Positions 39,637-48,127 of a DNA stretch of 64,000 nt are shown here, in pieces. The first letter of the stretch is position 1; every line of letters starts with the position of its first letter. Source of the stretch: Streptomyces sp. SAJ15 (lineage in GTDB: Bacteria; Actinomycetota; Actinomycetes; Streptomycetales; Streptomycetaceae); contig NZ_NISY01000001.1 of assembly GCF_007595705.1 (NCBI RefSeq), positions 496,001 through 560,000 of the forward strand, written 5' to 3'. A model generated the notes under the pieces. That model was not told the DNA's origin. It worked only from the letters and a program-made list of their open reading frames with translations, and made no database searches. The position numbers and the translations under genes were made by a program.

Positions 39637-39937
39637 TCAGAATTCCGCCGGGCGCGCCGCTCCCCGCCCCCGCGCGGTCCGGCGTACCGTGCGCCCCGCG
39701 AGCGCATCCGTACGGCGTCCGCCTTCGATGACCAAGCGTCCCGCGATCAGGACATAAGGGATGCCGGTTGGAAGGGCCCGAGGAGCTTCGAAAGTGGCGC
39801 CGGTCGCGACGGCGTCGGAACCGAAGAGCACCAGGTCGGCGCGGTGGCTCTCGCCGGATCAGGCCCCGATCCGGCAGCCGCGGCCGGGCCGCCGTACGGG
39901 ACGTGAGATGCGCCACGCACTCCTCCAGGGACAGCAC
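39637..39937 (-). pseudogene. N-acyl-D-amino-acid deacylase remnant (truncated, frameshifted)
   Basis: The minus strand encodes S-L-E-E-C-V-A-H-L-T-S-R-T-A-A-R-P-R-L-P-D-R-G (frame A, about 39930-39860). One base further, frame B continues with the matching next segment: S-H-R-A-D-L-V-L-F-G-S-D-A-V-A-T-G-A-T-F, then A-L-P-T-G-I-P-Y-V-L-I-A-G and G-G-R-R-T-D-A-L-A-G-R. This is the C-terminal signature of D-aminoacylases, split by a +1 frameshift near 39858. The metal-binding amidohydrolase core (about 400 residues) is absent, so only the tail survives. It lies directly downstream of an intact D-amino-acid deaminase gene, its usual operon partner. Confidence 0.7.
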
Positions 39938-40048
39938 CCCGGCTCCCGGACGCCTCTCATGGGAGAGGCCGTCGCGAAGGTCGGAGGCCGCCGGGGCGCC
40001 CCGGCGGCGGCCGGTGCGCCCCGGAGGGCACGGAGCGCGGCAAAAGAA

Positions 40049-41428
40049 TCAGAAGAAGGTGCGGATGTAGTCCGTCACCGTGCCGTCCGCCTCCACCAGC
40101 GGGATCAGCGGCCACTTCTCGAAGGTCGTGCACGGGTGCGACAGGCCGAGCGCCACCCAGTCGCCGACCTCCAGCTCCGCCCCGGCCGCCTCCTCCGCGC
40201 CCTCCTCGATGCGCAGCCACGCGTGTTGGTCCGAGAGGCCGCTGACGGTGATGCCGGTGGCCGGCCGCACCTCGCCGGTCCGCGCGGAGCGCACCAGCCG
40301 CGGCGCGGGCAGGTGCAGGTCGTACGCGACGTCCCGCTTGCCCGCGTTGACGAACGCCTGCTCCGCGGTGGGCCGGGAGATCACCTGCGCCCACAGCCGG
40401 AAGGCCGGGTGCAGGGCGCCCTCCTCGGGGACCCGGTTGAAGGGCGTCCGCTCCTCGTAGTGGCCGTCGTCATGGGAGATGTACGCGCCGGACCGCAGCA
40501 GCTTGAAGACCGGGCGGGACAGGGTGGGGATCTCGGCGAAGACGTCCGCGACCGCGTCGAACCACTCGCTGCCGCCCGCGCTCACGACGATCTCGTCCCG
40601 CTCGCCCAGCTCCGCGAAGTGGCCCGCCTTGTCCAGGTCGGCGGCGAGCGCGACCAGCCGGCGCAGCCAGGCCCGCACCCGCTCGCCGTCGGCCTGCGGC
40701 ACCTGGGCCTCGTATCCGGCGACGCCCACCAGCCGCAGCGTGGGCGCGGCCGCCACCGCGGCCGCGACCGCCGCGCCCTCCGCCTCGGTGCGCACGCCGG
40801 TGCGCGCGACCTCGCCCGCTCCCAGCTCGATGACCACCTCGACCGGGCGCCGGGCTGCGGCCTCGCGTAGCGCCGCGTCCATCAGCTCGACGCCGCGCAC
40901 CGAGTCGACGTAGAGGACGCAGCGGAAGTCGGGGTCGGCGTCGAGCTCCGCCGCCAGCCAGGCCAGGGCCGCCGCGTCCACCACCTCGTTGGCGAGGAAG
41001 ATCCGCTGTACGCCGAAGGCGCGGTAGACGCGCACCTGGTGCGGGACGGCGGCGGTGATGCCCCAGGCGCCCCGCTCCAGCTGACGCGCGAACAGCTCGG
41101 GCGCCATGGTGGTCTTGCCGTGCGGGGCGAAGGCGAGCTCGTGCCGCTCCGCGTAGGTCTCCATCAGCGCCAGGTTGTGCTCCAGCGCCTCGGCGGACAG
41201 GGCCAGCACGGGGGTGGTGAAGCCGCCGCTGAACAGCGAGCGACGCTCGGCGGCGAGCTCCCCGACGGTCAGCCCGTCGGCGTTCGGCGGGAGCCCCTTG
41301 AAGCGGTGGTCCACCCGGGTGTCGGCCAGGGCGCCGGCCAGCCGGGCGACGCGCTGCGCGTCGCCGTCGTCCGCGGGCTTCTCGGTGGAGTGCGCGGCGG
41401 AGTGCCCGGCGGAGTGCGCGGCGGCCAA
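40049..41428 (-). CDS. D-amino-acid deaminase / D-threonine aldolase-like (fold-type III PLP)
   Basis: 459 residues from a TTG at 41428 with gggaggctccc before it; an ATG at 41473 is in frame but lacks a ribosome site. The alanine-racemase-like barrel has the PLP lysine K105 in F-A-P-H-G-K-T-T-M-A-P, and the C-terminal zinc motif is L-S-H-P-C-T-T-F-E-K-W, which is typical of D-serine dehydratase / D-threonine aldolase (DSD1-like) enzymes. An Ala/His/Ser-rich stretch follows the start. The neighbouring decayed D-aminoacylase suggests a former pathway that deacylated and then deaminated D-amino acids. Confidence 0.88.
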   Translation of the reverse strand: MAAAHSAGHSAAHSTEKPADDGDAQRVARLAGALADTRVDHRFKGLPPNADGLTVGELAAERRSLFSGGFTTPVLALSAEALEHNLALMETYAERHELAFAPHGKTTMAPELFARQLERGAWGITAAVPHQVRVYRAFGVQRIFLANEVVDAAALAWLAAELDADPDFRCVLYVDSVRGVELMDAALREAAARRPVEVVIELGAGEVARTGVRTEAEGAAVAAAVAAAPTLRLVGVAGYEAQVPQADGERVRAWLRRLVALAADLDKAGHFAELGERDEIVVSAGGSEWFDAVADVFAEIPTLSRPVFKLLRSGAYISHDDGHYEERTPFNRVPEEGALHPAFRLWAQVISRPTAEQAFVNAGKRDVAYDLHLPAPRLVRSARTGEVRPATGITVSGLSDQHAWLRIEEGAEEAAGAELEVGDWVALGLSHPCTTFEKWPLIPLVEADGTVTDYIRTFF

Positions 41429-41634
41429 GGGAGCCTCCCATAAGAGCTGAATTGCACCATGTGCGACGGTCATTGCATGTGTCGCTTATGGCTGTCTAAC
41501 ATCCCGGCAAGTGCCAGGTCAACGGCGGTCCCGCCCGCGCGGGAGCGCGGTTCCGGGGCCCCTCGGCGACACCGAGCGGCCCGGTGCGGGGCCGCCCGCC
41601 TTCGCCACGCGGCGAGACGGGCGGCCGGTCGCCG

Positions 41635-41895
41635 CTACGGCCAGCGGACGACGGTCCGCCCGCACGGCTGGCGGCAGGCGGGTGCGTCGTCGGGCGGCGG
41701 GTGCCCGGCCAGGGCGTGGCACAGCGCCGCGTGGAGCTGCTCCGCCTCGGCGGCCGTCAGCGTCAGCGGGGCCACGGCGACGGGCTTCCCCGCGTGGCTG
41801 ATCGGGAACGACAGCGTGACGTCGCCCTCTTCGGTGCGGCTGGGACGTCGTTCGGGCACGGGCCCGATACGCCAGCGCGACGACGGCAGGCTCAT
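41635..41895 (-). CDS. Small unknown protein, third gene of a tiny operon
   Basis: 86 residues from the ATG at 41895, which overlaps the preceding stop by 4 bp. It has beta-rich V-T-L-S-F-P-I-S-H-A-G-K-P-V-A-V-A-P-L-T followed by a helix A-A-E-A-E-Q-L-H-A-A-L-C-H-A-L and a Cys-containing tail (three Cys in total). No family recognised. Its place in an operon beside an HTH/DUF397 pair suggests an accessory regulatory role. Confidence 0.65.
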   Translation of the reverse strand: MSLPSSRWRIGPVPERRPSRTEEGDVTLSFPISHAGKPVAVAPLTLTAAEAEQLHAALCHALAGHPPPDDAPACRQPCGRTVVRWP

Positions 41896-42245
41896 CGCCA
41901 CACCCCCGGCTCGAACCGGTATGGGCGCGTGATGATCTCCCGATAGGCGAGGTGCCCGGGGTGGGCTTTCAGGTGCGCCACGGCCCACTCCGTGCCGCCC
42001 TCACCACTGCCGTGCGGCGCGCTGTGGTCCCCGCAGTCCGCGCACTGCATGGTGAACGAGTGTGGTTCGGCCTCCGGCCGGCGGTCCAGGCCGATGGTGT
42101 GCTCGCGAAACCGGTACGTGACGCGCCGCGCGCCGCTCTGGGGCCCCAGGTGCCGGCGGATCCGCTCGGCCAGATCGTCCCCGCGCCGACCGAGATCGGC
42201 GAGGCTGGGCTGCTCCCGGTCCCTGTCCTGTCGCTCCCCGCTCAC
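41892..42245 (-). CDS. Small DUF7848-like zinc-motif protein
   Basis: 117 residues. The central part reads T-Y-R-F-R-E-H-T-I, then F-T-M-Q-C-A-D-C-G with a C-x2-C knuckle at about 67-70, followed by W-A-V-A-H-L-K-A-H-P-G-H-L-A-Y-R-E-I-I-T-R-P-Y-R. This resembles a common Streptomyces family (DUF7848, name from memory) usually near HTH/DUF397 genes. The C-x2-C plus nearby histidines could bind zinc. It overlaps both neighbours by 4 bp. Confidence 0.68.
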   Translation of the reverse strand: MSGERQDRDREQPSLADLGRRGDDLAERIRRHLGPQSGARRVTYRFREHTIGLDRRPEAEPHSFTMQCADCGDHSAPHGSGEGGTEWAVAHLKAHPGHLAYREIITRPYRFEPGVWR

Positions 42246-42373
42246 CGGACCACCGCCGCTACTCGCATGCGGCGCGGCATGGCGTGCCGGGGCCCGCCGG
42301 CCCGGTGCCGCCCGGGCGGGGGCAGAAGCAAGCCCAGCAGCGGTTCGAAGATCGTTCGGATATGGTCTCTCAC
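42242..42373 (-). CDS. Very small protein, first gene of the operon
   Basis: 43 residues from a GTG at 42373 preceded by aaggga at a good distance. M-R-D-H-I-R-T-I-F-E-P-L-L-G-L-L-L-P-P-P-G-x-H-R: one short hydrophobic helix, then a Pro- and Arg-rich tail. Similar tiny ORFs lie opposite HTH/DUF397 genes in many Streptomyces, which supports it being real. The stop overlaps the next start by 4 bp. It is shorter than usual annotation cut-offs. Confidence 0.5.
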   Translation of the reverse strand: MRDHIRTIFEPLLGLLLPPPGRHRAGGPRHAMPRRMRVAAVVR

Positions 42374-42484
42374 GTCGTCAACTCCCTTGAAGTTGATGGC
42401 CACGCCCCGGGGCCGGCTGCACGGTCGCCGGGGTCTTCTGCGTCCCGGCACCCCATTGAGGCGGGTGTGACTGTGTGTAGTGCA

Positions 42485-42508
42485 AGCGTTGCGCGCTGCG
42501 CGTACGCT
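42485..42508. promoter_or_regulatory. Dyad upstream of HTH/DUF397 pair
   Basis: AGCGT-T-GCGC-GCT-GCGC-GT-ACGCT, a near-symmetric element 56 bp before the TTG start of the HTH gene, in the shared divergent region with the tiny operon. Confidence 0.4.
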
Positions 42509-42563
42509 CGCTAGAGGGAGAAGCTGGACTGGCTCAACCGTCCAAAGCGCAAGGGGAGTTCCG

Positions 42564-43391
42564 TTGAGCGTCGAGAGTGACTACGTAAACCCGAGTGACC
42601 CGACTTCCTCACCACTGGCGCACTTCGGTGCCGAGGTACGCCTGGAGCGCGAGCGGAACGGCTTGTCCCGGCAGGAGCTGGGCAAGGAGGCGCACTGTGG
42701 GTACTCGCTCGTCGCGAAGATCGAAGCGGGCCAGCGCGTGCCCACGCTGGACTTCGCCGAGGCATGTGACCGGCTGTTCCCGCACTCGGGTGGCCGGTTC
42801 GCCAGGCTGGCGCCGCTGGTGCTGCGCTACGCGTACCCGCCGTGGTTCCGCAAGTACGTCGAGCTGGAGGGCAACGCGTCGGCCATCCGCATGTTCCACT
42901 GCCAACTTGTCCCTGGGATCGCGCAGACGGAGGACTACGCCCGAGCCATCTTCCGTGGAGCCCGCGCGAGCAACGTCGAGGACCTTGTGACAGCGCGCAT
43001 GGAGCGGCAGCGCGTCCTCACCCGCGAGGTCCCGCCCGCGCTCTGGATGATCCTTGACGAGGTGATCCTCAAGCGAACCATCGGCGATGCCCGCATCATG
43101 CGAGAGCAGCTCAAACGGCTTCGCGACCTGGCGGAAACCCCGCCGCACATGGTCCAGATCGTGCCGGAAGCGAAGAGTGCCTACTCGTGTTGGTGCGGCC
43201 CGCTCACAGTCCTGTCGTTCGATGAGGGCGCCGACGTCGTGCACGTGGATGGCGTCCCGAAGGGCTACCTGCTCGTCGAAACGGAAGACGTCGCCGAGGC
43301 GAACCGCGCCTACGATCTCCTCCAGGCATCGGCACTGCCGCCATACGAGTCGGCCCCTCTCATTGACTCCATCTTGAAGGACACGCACTGA
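42564..43391 (+). CDS. XRE-type HTH regulator with DUF5753 domain
   Basis: 275 residues from a TTG at 42564 after aaggggag. The HTH is at about 18-75: L-E-R-E-R-N-G-L-S-R-Q-E-L-G, Y-S-L-V-A-K-I-E-A-G-Q-R-V-P. The remainder is the DUF5753 effector domain, with E-x-x-A-S-A-I-R-M-F-H-C-Q-L-V-P-G-I-A-Q-T-E-D-Y-A-R near 100-125. It overlaps the DUF397 gene by 1 bp. In this class (WhiJ-like) the HTH protein is paired with a DUF397 partner that modulates its DNA binding, often in developmental control. Confidence 0.93.
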   Translation: MSVESDYVNPSDPTSSPLAHFGAEVRLERERNGLSRQELGKEAHCGYSLVAKIEAGQRVPTLDFAEACDRLFPHSGGRFARLAPLVLRYAYPPWFRKYVELEGNASAIRMFHCQLVPGIAQTEDYARAIFRGARASNVEDLVTARMERQRVLTREVPPALWMILDEVILKRTIGDARIMREQLKRLRDLAETPPHMVQIVPEAKSAYSCWCGPLTVLSFDEGADVVHVDGVPKGYLLVETEDVAEANRAYDLLQASALPPYESAPLIDSILKDTH

Positions 43392-43606
43392 TGACCAGCC
43401 CAACCCGCATACATGAATCCGCCTGGCGCAAGTCCAGCTATAGCTACGGCAACGGGGGCGAATGCGTCGAGGTGGCTGACGGCATCCCCGGTGTCGTCCC
43501 CGTCCGCGACAGCAAGCACCCAGACGGCCCGGCCCTCGTGTTCAGCGCCGCCGCCTGGGCGTCCTTCGTCGGGGCCGTCGGGCGCGGCGAGACGCCGGCT
43601 CGCTGA
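43391..43606 (+). CDS. DUF397 domain protein (WhiJ-associated small partner)
   Basis: 71 residues with the DUF397 pattern: W-R-K-S-S-Y-S-Y-G-N-G-G-E-C-V-E-V-A, then V-R-D-S-K-H-P-D-G-P and F-x-A-x-A-W-A-S-F-V-G-A-V. The start ATG overlaps the last base of the HTH stop. Such proteins are thought to antagonise or tune the paired HTH regulator; here the pair is intact and adjacent. Confidence 0.95.
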   Translation: MTSPTRIHESAWRKSSYSYGNGGECVEVADGIPGVVPVRDSKHPDGPALVFSAAAWASFVGAVGRGETPAR

Positions 43607-43629
43607 ACCACCCCAGCAGCCACCAAGGA

Positions 43630-43655
43630 GGGCGGCCCCGAGCGCGGGGCCGCCC
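43630..43655. terminator. Bidirectional terminator between DUF397 and M14 genes
   Basis: 10-bp perfect stem GGGCGGCCCC / GGGGCCGCCC with a 6-nt loop in a convergent gap, followed by CCCTGTC on the plus strand. Confidence 0.75.
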
Positions 43656-43677
43656 CCCTGTCACGTACGAGCGTGCG

Positions 43678-45024
43678 TCACCTCGCCGCGCAGTACTGCT
43701 GCTCCTTGCCGATGGACCGGTACATGCAGTCCGCGTTCTCCAGCAGTTGGAGCACCGCGTCCCGGTTCCGGGCGGTCTCCCGCTCGATCACCTCGTCGGG
43801 CGGGTAGAAGCCGCCGCCCCCGCCGCGCGGGTACATCTCGAAGGTGTAGCCGAAGATCTTCTGGTTGCCCCACAGCCAGTCGTCGATGGTGCCGTCGGTG
43901 ATGTAGAGGTCGCTGGACTGCTCGGGGGTGTAGCCGTTGCTGGCGGCCATCTTGCGGCCGACGGTGGCGAAGGCGTCGTGGTCGTCCTGGGTCAGGCCCG
44001 GGGCGGTGTCGTTGTACGTGTAGCCGAACGGCCAGAGCACCAGTTCGCTGTAGGTGTGGAAGTCGATCGCCGCCTTGATCTGCTGCTTCCCGCCGACCAC
44101 CCGGGTGCGCACGAAGTCGGCGACGACCTTCACCTCGGGGGCGGACTCGGCGGCGGTGCCGCGGTAGGTGTCGGAGCCGGTCGAGCCGGAGGAGCCGCCG
44201 CAGCAGCCCCACTTGAAGTTCCAGTTGCGGTTCATGTCGGTGCCGACCGAGGAGGAGCCGGAGTTGGGCTGCCGGTTCTTGCGCCAGCTGCGGTAGGAGC
44301 CGGTGGCGATGTCGTACTCGCCGCCGTCCGGGTTGAGGTCCGGCACGATCCAGATCTCGCGGCCGTTGACGGCGCCGGTGACCCGGGAGTCCTTCCCGTA
44401 GCCCTGGGTGAACTCGCGGAGCAGGTACAGCGCCATCTCCACCGTGAGGTGCTCGCGGGCGTGCTGGTGGTGGGTGAACAGCACCTCGGGCTCGGCCTCG
44501 TCGGTGCCCACGTTGTCGCTGATCTTGAGGGCGACGAGGTCGCGGCCCTGGTACGACTTGCCGATCACGCGCTTGCTCAGGATGTTCGGGTACTTCGCGA
44601 CCGCGGCGTCGATCTCGGCGGTCATCTCCGCGTAGGTGTGGTACTTCGAGTCGGCGGGCGGGAAGTCGAAGGGGCGTACGGCCTTGCCGCCGGTGCGGGC
44701 CGGGGGCCCGGGCAGCGCGGTCAGCCGGTGGCCGAGCGCCCGTAGCGCCCTGGCCTGGGCGGCGTCGGCGGTGATCACCAGGGAGCGGGCGTCCACCTCG
44801 TCGATGGAGACGCCGGTGGAGGCGATGGCGGTGCGCTGGGCGGCGGTGGTCCGGCCCGCCACCTCGTACTGCCGCTGCGTCTCCTCGGCCCGGGTCGTGG
44901 GGGACGCCGGCGCAGGGTCGGAGTCGTCGGCCTGGGCGACGAGCGGCGCGCCGAGCGCGAGTGCGAGCACGGCCGCCAGCGCGGTGGCGCGTCTGCCGGC
45001 CCTTCCGCGTATGCGAAGTCGCAT
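43678..45024 (-). CDS. Secreted M14 zinc carboxypeptidase
   Basis: 448 residues. A signal peptide with basic start and hydrophobic core (about 1-33, cut near A-Q-A) leads to a propeptide-like region (about 35-120) and the carboxypeptidase T-like domain. Zinc ligands are H188 and E191 in H-A-R-E-H, the substrate arginine/asparagine region is D-M-N-R-N-W, the third zinc histidine lies in A-I-D-F-H-T-Y-S-E, and the catalytic glutamate is in Y-T-F-E-M-Y-P. A C-C-G-G disulfide-type loop follows W-G. It trims C-terminal residues of extracellular peptides. Confidence 0.94.
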   Translation of the reverse strand: MRLRIRGRAGRRATALAAVLALALGAPLVAQADDSDPAPASPTTRAEETQRQYEVAGRTTAAQRTAIASTGVSIDEVDARSLVITADAAQARALRALGHRLTALPGPPARTGGKAVRPFDFPPADSKYHTYAEMTAEIDAAVAKYPNILSKRVIGKSYQGRDLVALKISDNVGTDEAEPEVLFTHHQHAREHLTVEMALYLLREFTQGYGKDSRVTGAVNGREIWIVPDLNPDGGEYDIATGSYRSWRKNRQPNSGSSSVGTDMNRNWNFKWGCCGGSSGSTGSDTYRGTAAESAPEVKVVADFVRTRVVGGKQQIKAAIDFHTYSELVLWPFGYTYNDTAPGLTQDDHDAFATVGRKMAASNGYTPEQSSDLYITDGTIDDWLWGNQKIFGYTFEMYPRGGGGGFYPPDEVIERETARNRDAVLQLLENADCMYRSIGKEQQYCAAR

Positions 45025-45220
45025 GAGGTCTCCTGAGGGGGGTGAAAGGTGCGACTGCGCTCAGTGTTCGGCCATGGGCATGACAGGGTCAAGAGTGGCG
45101 GGGTGCTCGGAATCCGCCAACTTCCGTCCGGCTTCCGTGCGTTGGATTGCCGCACGGCCCGCCGAGACCAACAATGCGCATGTCAAAACCGAACCACTTC
45201 GGTGTGGAGAGGAACCCCCC

Positions 45221-46096
45221 ATGAAGAGACCTCTCGTCGGTGCGCTCGCGACGCTGCTCCTCGCCGGCGCCTCACTCGTCGGCGCGGGCACCGCCCAGGC
45301 CGTCGCCCCGAACCCCGCCCCCGACCGGGCCCCGGCCGCCCAGCGCGCGGAGGCCAAGGGCAAGGCCGTCGACTTCGCCGGCACGGTGGCGCTGAGCAAC
45401 TGTTCCGGTTCGGTGGTGCGGCTGCCGAACTCCGTCGACACCGACCCCGCCCTCGTCCTGTCCAACGGTCACTGCCTGGAGGGCGGGATGCCCGCCGCGG
45501 GCCAGGTCATCGTCGACCGGGCCTCCAGCCGGTCCTTCACCCTGCTCAACTCCTCCGGAAGCGGCGTCGGAACGCTGCGCGCCACCAAGGTCGCGTACGC
45601 CACCATGACCGACACCGACATATCGCTGTACCAGCTGAGCTCCACCTACGCCCAGATCAAGCAGCGCTACAAGATCGACGCGCTGAGCCTCTCCGCCGAC
45701 CACCCGGTGCGGGGCACCGCCATCAAGGTGGTGTCGGGATACTGGAAGCGGATCTACACCTGCGACATCGACGGCTTCGTGTACCGGATGCGTGAGGGCT
45801 CGTGGACCTGGAAGGACTCGGTCCGCTACACCCCCTCCTGCAACACCATCGGCGGCACCTCCGGCTCGCCCGTCGTCGACGCCGCCACCGGCAAGGTCGT
45901 CGCCGTGAACAACACGGGCAACGAGGACGGCGAGCGGTGCACGGTCAACAACCCGTGCGAGGTCGACGAGAGCGGCAATGTCACGGTCCGCCGGGGCATC
46001 AACTACGCCCAGCAGACCTATCTCGTCGCCGCCTGCGTCGGCACCGGAAACAAGATCGACCTCAACCGGCCGGGCTGCGTGCTGCCCCGGCCCTGA
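45221..46096 (+). CDS. Secreted trypsin-like serine protease
   Basis: 291 residues, ATG with gagagg before it. Signal peptide about 1-27 (cut near A-Q-A). The catalytic triad of an S1-like fold is visible: H in L-S-N-G-H-C-L-E, D in T-D-T-D-I-S-L-Y and S in G-G-T-S-G-S-P-V. Cysteines at C-S-G, G-H-C, Y-T-C, P-S-C and near the C terminus can form disulfides. It faces away from the M14 gene, and the 196-bp gap holds divergent promoters. Likely an extracellular nutrient protease. Confidence 0.92.
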   Translation: MKRPLVGALATLLLAGASLVGAGTAQAVAPNPAPDRAPAAQRAEAKGKAVDFAGTVALSNCSGSVVRLPNSVDTDPALVLSNGHCLEGGMPAAGQVIVDRASSRSFTLLNSSGSGVGTLRATKVAYATMTDTDISLYQLSSTYAQIKQRYKIDALSLSADHPVRGTAIKVVSGYWKRIYTCDIDGFVYRMREGSWTWKDSVRYTPSCNTIGGTSGSPVVDAATGKVVAVNNTGNEDGERCTVNNPCEVDESGNVTVRRGINYAQQTYLVAACVGTGNKIDLNRPGCVLPRP

Positions 46097-46112
46097 CCCG
46101 TCGCCTGACGAA

Positions 46113-46140
46113 GGTGCCCGCCCCTCGCGGGGCGGGCACC
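46113..46140. terminator. Terminator between protease and chitinase genes
   Basis: Perfect 12-bp stem GGTGCCCGCCCC / GGGGCGGGCACC with a TCGC tetraloop, between convergent genes. Confidence 0.85.
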
Positions 46141-46165
46141 GTGGCGCGTCGGGGCGGACCCTCCG

Positions 46166-47887
46166 CTACGGCAGTCCGTGGACATGCGGGCCGACCGCGC
46201 CCGACCAGGTGTTGCCGGCGGTGGCGTCCCAGTTGGTGGACCAGGTCATCGCGCCGCGCAGCCCCGGATAGGTCTTCGCGGGCTTGAAGGAGCCGCAGCC
46301 GGTGCCCCGGGTGAGGCAGTCCAGCGCGTTGTTCACCACCGACGGGGCGACGTGGCCGCCGCCGGCCGCGCGGGTGGACGCGGGGGTGCCGAGCCCGACC
46401 TGGGACGGGTCGAGTCCCCCTTCGAGCTGGACGCAGGCCAGGGCGGTGAGGAAGTCCACGGTGCCCTGGGAGTAGACCTTGCCGTCGCAGCCCAGCATGG
46501 AACCGCTGTTGTAGTACTGCGTGTTGACGACGGTCAGGATGTCCTTGATGTTGAGCGCGGTCCGGAAGTACGCGTTGGACGTCGACTGCATGTCGATGGT
46601 CTGCGGGGCCATGGTGATGACCAGCTTCGGCCCGGCCTTCTGCGACAGCGAGCGCAGCGCCTGGGTCATGTAGGTGGCGTTGAGGCCGTTCTCCAGGTCG
46701 ATGTCGACCCCGTCGAAGCCGTACTCCCGCATCAGCGCGTGGACGCTGTCGGCGAAGTTGGCGGCGGAGGCGGCGTCGTTGACGCCGACCGTGCCGCGCT
46801 CGCCGCCGACCGAGATGATCACCGACTTGCCCGCCGCCTGTTTGGCCCTGATGTCGGCCTTGAACTGGGCGACCGTGTAGCCGCCGAGCCCGGCCGAGTC
46901 GAGGTTGAAGGTGACGGCCCCGGGCCGGCTGGTGGCGTCGGCGAAGGCCACCGCGATGATGTCGTAGTTCGGCTGGACGTCGCTGAGCCGCTGCACGGTG
47001 GCGCCGTTGTCGAAGTTCTGCCAGTAGCCGGTCACCGCGTGCCGGGGCACGGTCGGCCCGCCGCCGCCCTCCGTGGTCGTCGCCGTGACCGGGGCGGACT
47101 TCGGCGACTCGCCGGCGGCGTTGGTCGCGGTCACCTCGAACCGGTACGAGGTCTTGGGCGTCAGTCCGGTCACCGTCGCCGAGGTCCCGCTCACCGCCCG
47201 CACCTTCGTCCCGTCGCGGTAGACGTGGTAGCCGGTGGCCCCGCCGACCGGGCTCCAGGACAGGTCGACCGAGGTGGCGGTGGCGGTGCCCGCCGCCAGG
47301 CCGGTGGGCGCGCCGGGTATCGGCTCGCCGGGGTCGCCCCCGCCCGGCCCGCTCAGGCTGATGTCGTCCGCGTGGTACGCCGGCTGCCCGTACCAGCCGT
47401 GGGTGTAGACGGTCACCGAGGTGGTGTTCGGGCCGGTGGTGAAGGACGTGGACAGCTGCTGCCAGCCGGGCGCGGAGGCGGTCCAGGTCGACACGTCGGT
47501 GGTCCCGGTGCCGCCGGCGCCCAGATAGACGTACGAGCCCTGGACCCAGGCGCTGAGGGTGTACGAGGAGCCGGGCTCGACGCTCACCGTCTGGGAGCAC
47601 CGGGCGTTGTCGGTACCGGCCGGCGTCGCCTTCAGCGCGGCCGAGCCGCCGTGTACCGGGCTGCCGACCGTGGTGCCGCTGTCGCCCGAACAGGTCCAGG
47701 CGCTCAGGCCGTTCTCGAAGCCCGGGTTCCGGGCGAGGTTGGGGTCGGCCGCGGCGCGGGCCGGCCCGCCGAGCGCGACGAGGCCCGCGACCGCCAGGGT
47801 GCCGGCGGCACCGGCCGCCAGGGCCCGGGTCAGTCGTCGGCGGACGAGGGCGGCTGCGGGGAATCCGGCGCGTGGCGCACGGTCCAT
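46166..47887 (-). CDS. Secreted GH18 chitinase with carbohydrate-binding and FnIII domains
   Basis: 573 residues. A twin-arginine-like or long Sec signal (R-R-R-L-T-R, about 1-47) is followed by a CBM-like beta-sandwich (about 48-180), a fibronectin type III domain (about 190-272) and the GH18 barrel (about 283-573). The catalytic motif F-D-G-V-D-I-D-L-E ends with E399. Architecture and the loop composition fit the bacterial ChiC/ChiD-like family. It degrades chitin extracellularly. A DasR-type site 82 bp upstream suggests N-acetylglucosamine control. Confidence 0.95.
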   Translation of the reverse strand: MDRAPRAGFPAAALVRRRLTRALAAGAAGTLAVAGLVALGGPARAAADPNLARNPGFENGLSAWTCSGDSGTTVGSPVHGGSAALKATPAGTDNARCSQTVSVEPGSSYTLSAWVQGSYVYLGAGGTGTTDVSTWTASAPGWQQLSTSFTTGPNTTSVTVYTHGWYGQPAYHADDISLSGPGGGDPGEPIPGAPTGLAAGTATATSVDLSWSPVGGATGYHVYRDGTKVRAVSGTSATVTGLTPKTSYRFEVTATNAAGESPKSAPVTATTTEGGGGPTVPRHAVTGYWQNFDNGATVQRLSDVQPNYDIIAVAFADATSRPGAVTFNLDSAGLGGYTVAQFKADIRAKQAAGKSVIISVGGERGTVGVNDAASAANFADSVHALMREYGFDGVDIDLENGLNATYMTQALRSLSQKAGPKLVITMAPQTIDMQSTSNAYFRTALNIKDILTVVNTQYYNSGSMLGCDGKVYSQGTVDFLTALACVQLEGGLDPSQVGLGTPASTRAAGGGHVAPSVVNNALDCLTRGTGCGSFKPAKTYPGLRGAMTWSTNWDATAGNTWSGAVGPHVHGLP

Positions 47888-47968
47888 GACTGCCTCCGTG
47901 GGGGAGTGGTGATGCGGGGGGTGAAGGAGAGGAACTCGCTTACGGTGGCCACCGTTTGGCCGATAAAG

Positions 47969-47982
47969 TTGGTCCAGACCAA
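47969..47982. promoter_or_regulatory. DasR-type responsive element (dre) upstream of chitinase
   Basis: TTGGTCCAGACCAA has perfect TTGGTC / GACCAA arms around a 2-bp centre and differs by one base from the core of the DasR consensus (TGGTCTAGACCA). It lies 82 bp before the chitinase start. DasR represses chitinase genes and is released by GlcN-6-P. Confidence 0.8.
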
Positions 47983-48127
47983 TCGGGTTGTCAAGGCTTG
48001 TGGACGAGACCGTTGGCCTGTTCTCTCCCGCCGCATTCGTGGATAAAGTGCTGCTGCACCAGCACAGGGCAGTATCGACCTGCGGCCGCCGCTCGCCCCG
48101 GCGCCCGAAGTGAACGGGGTAGCCGAC

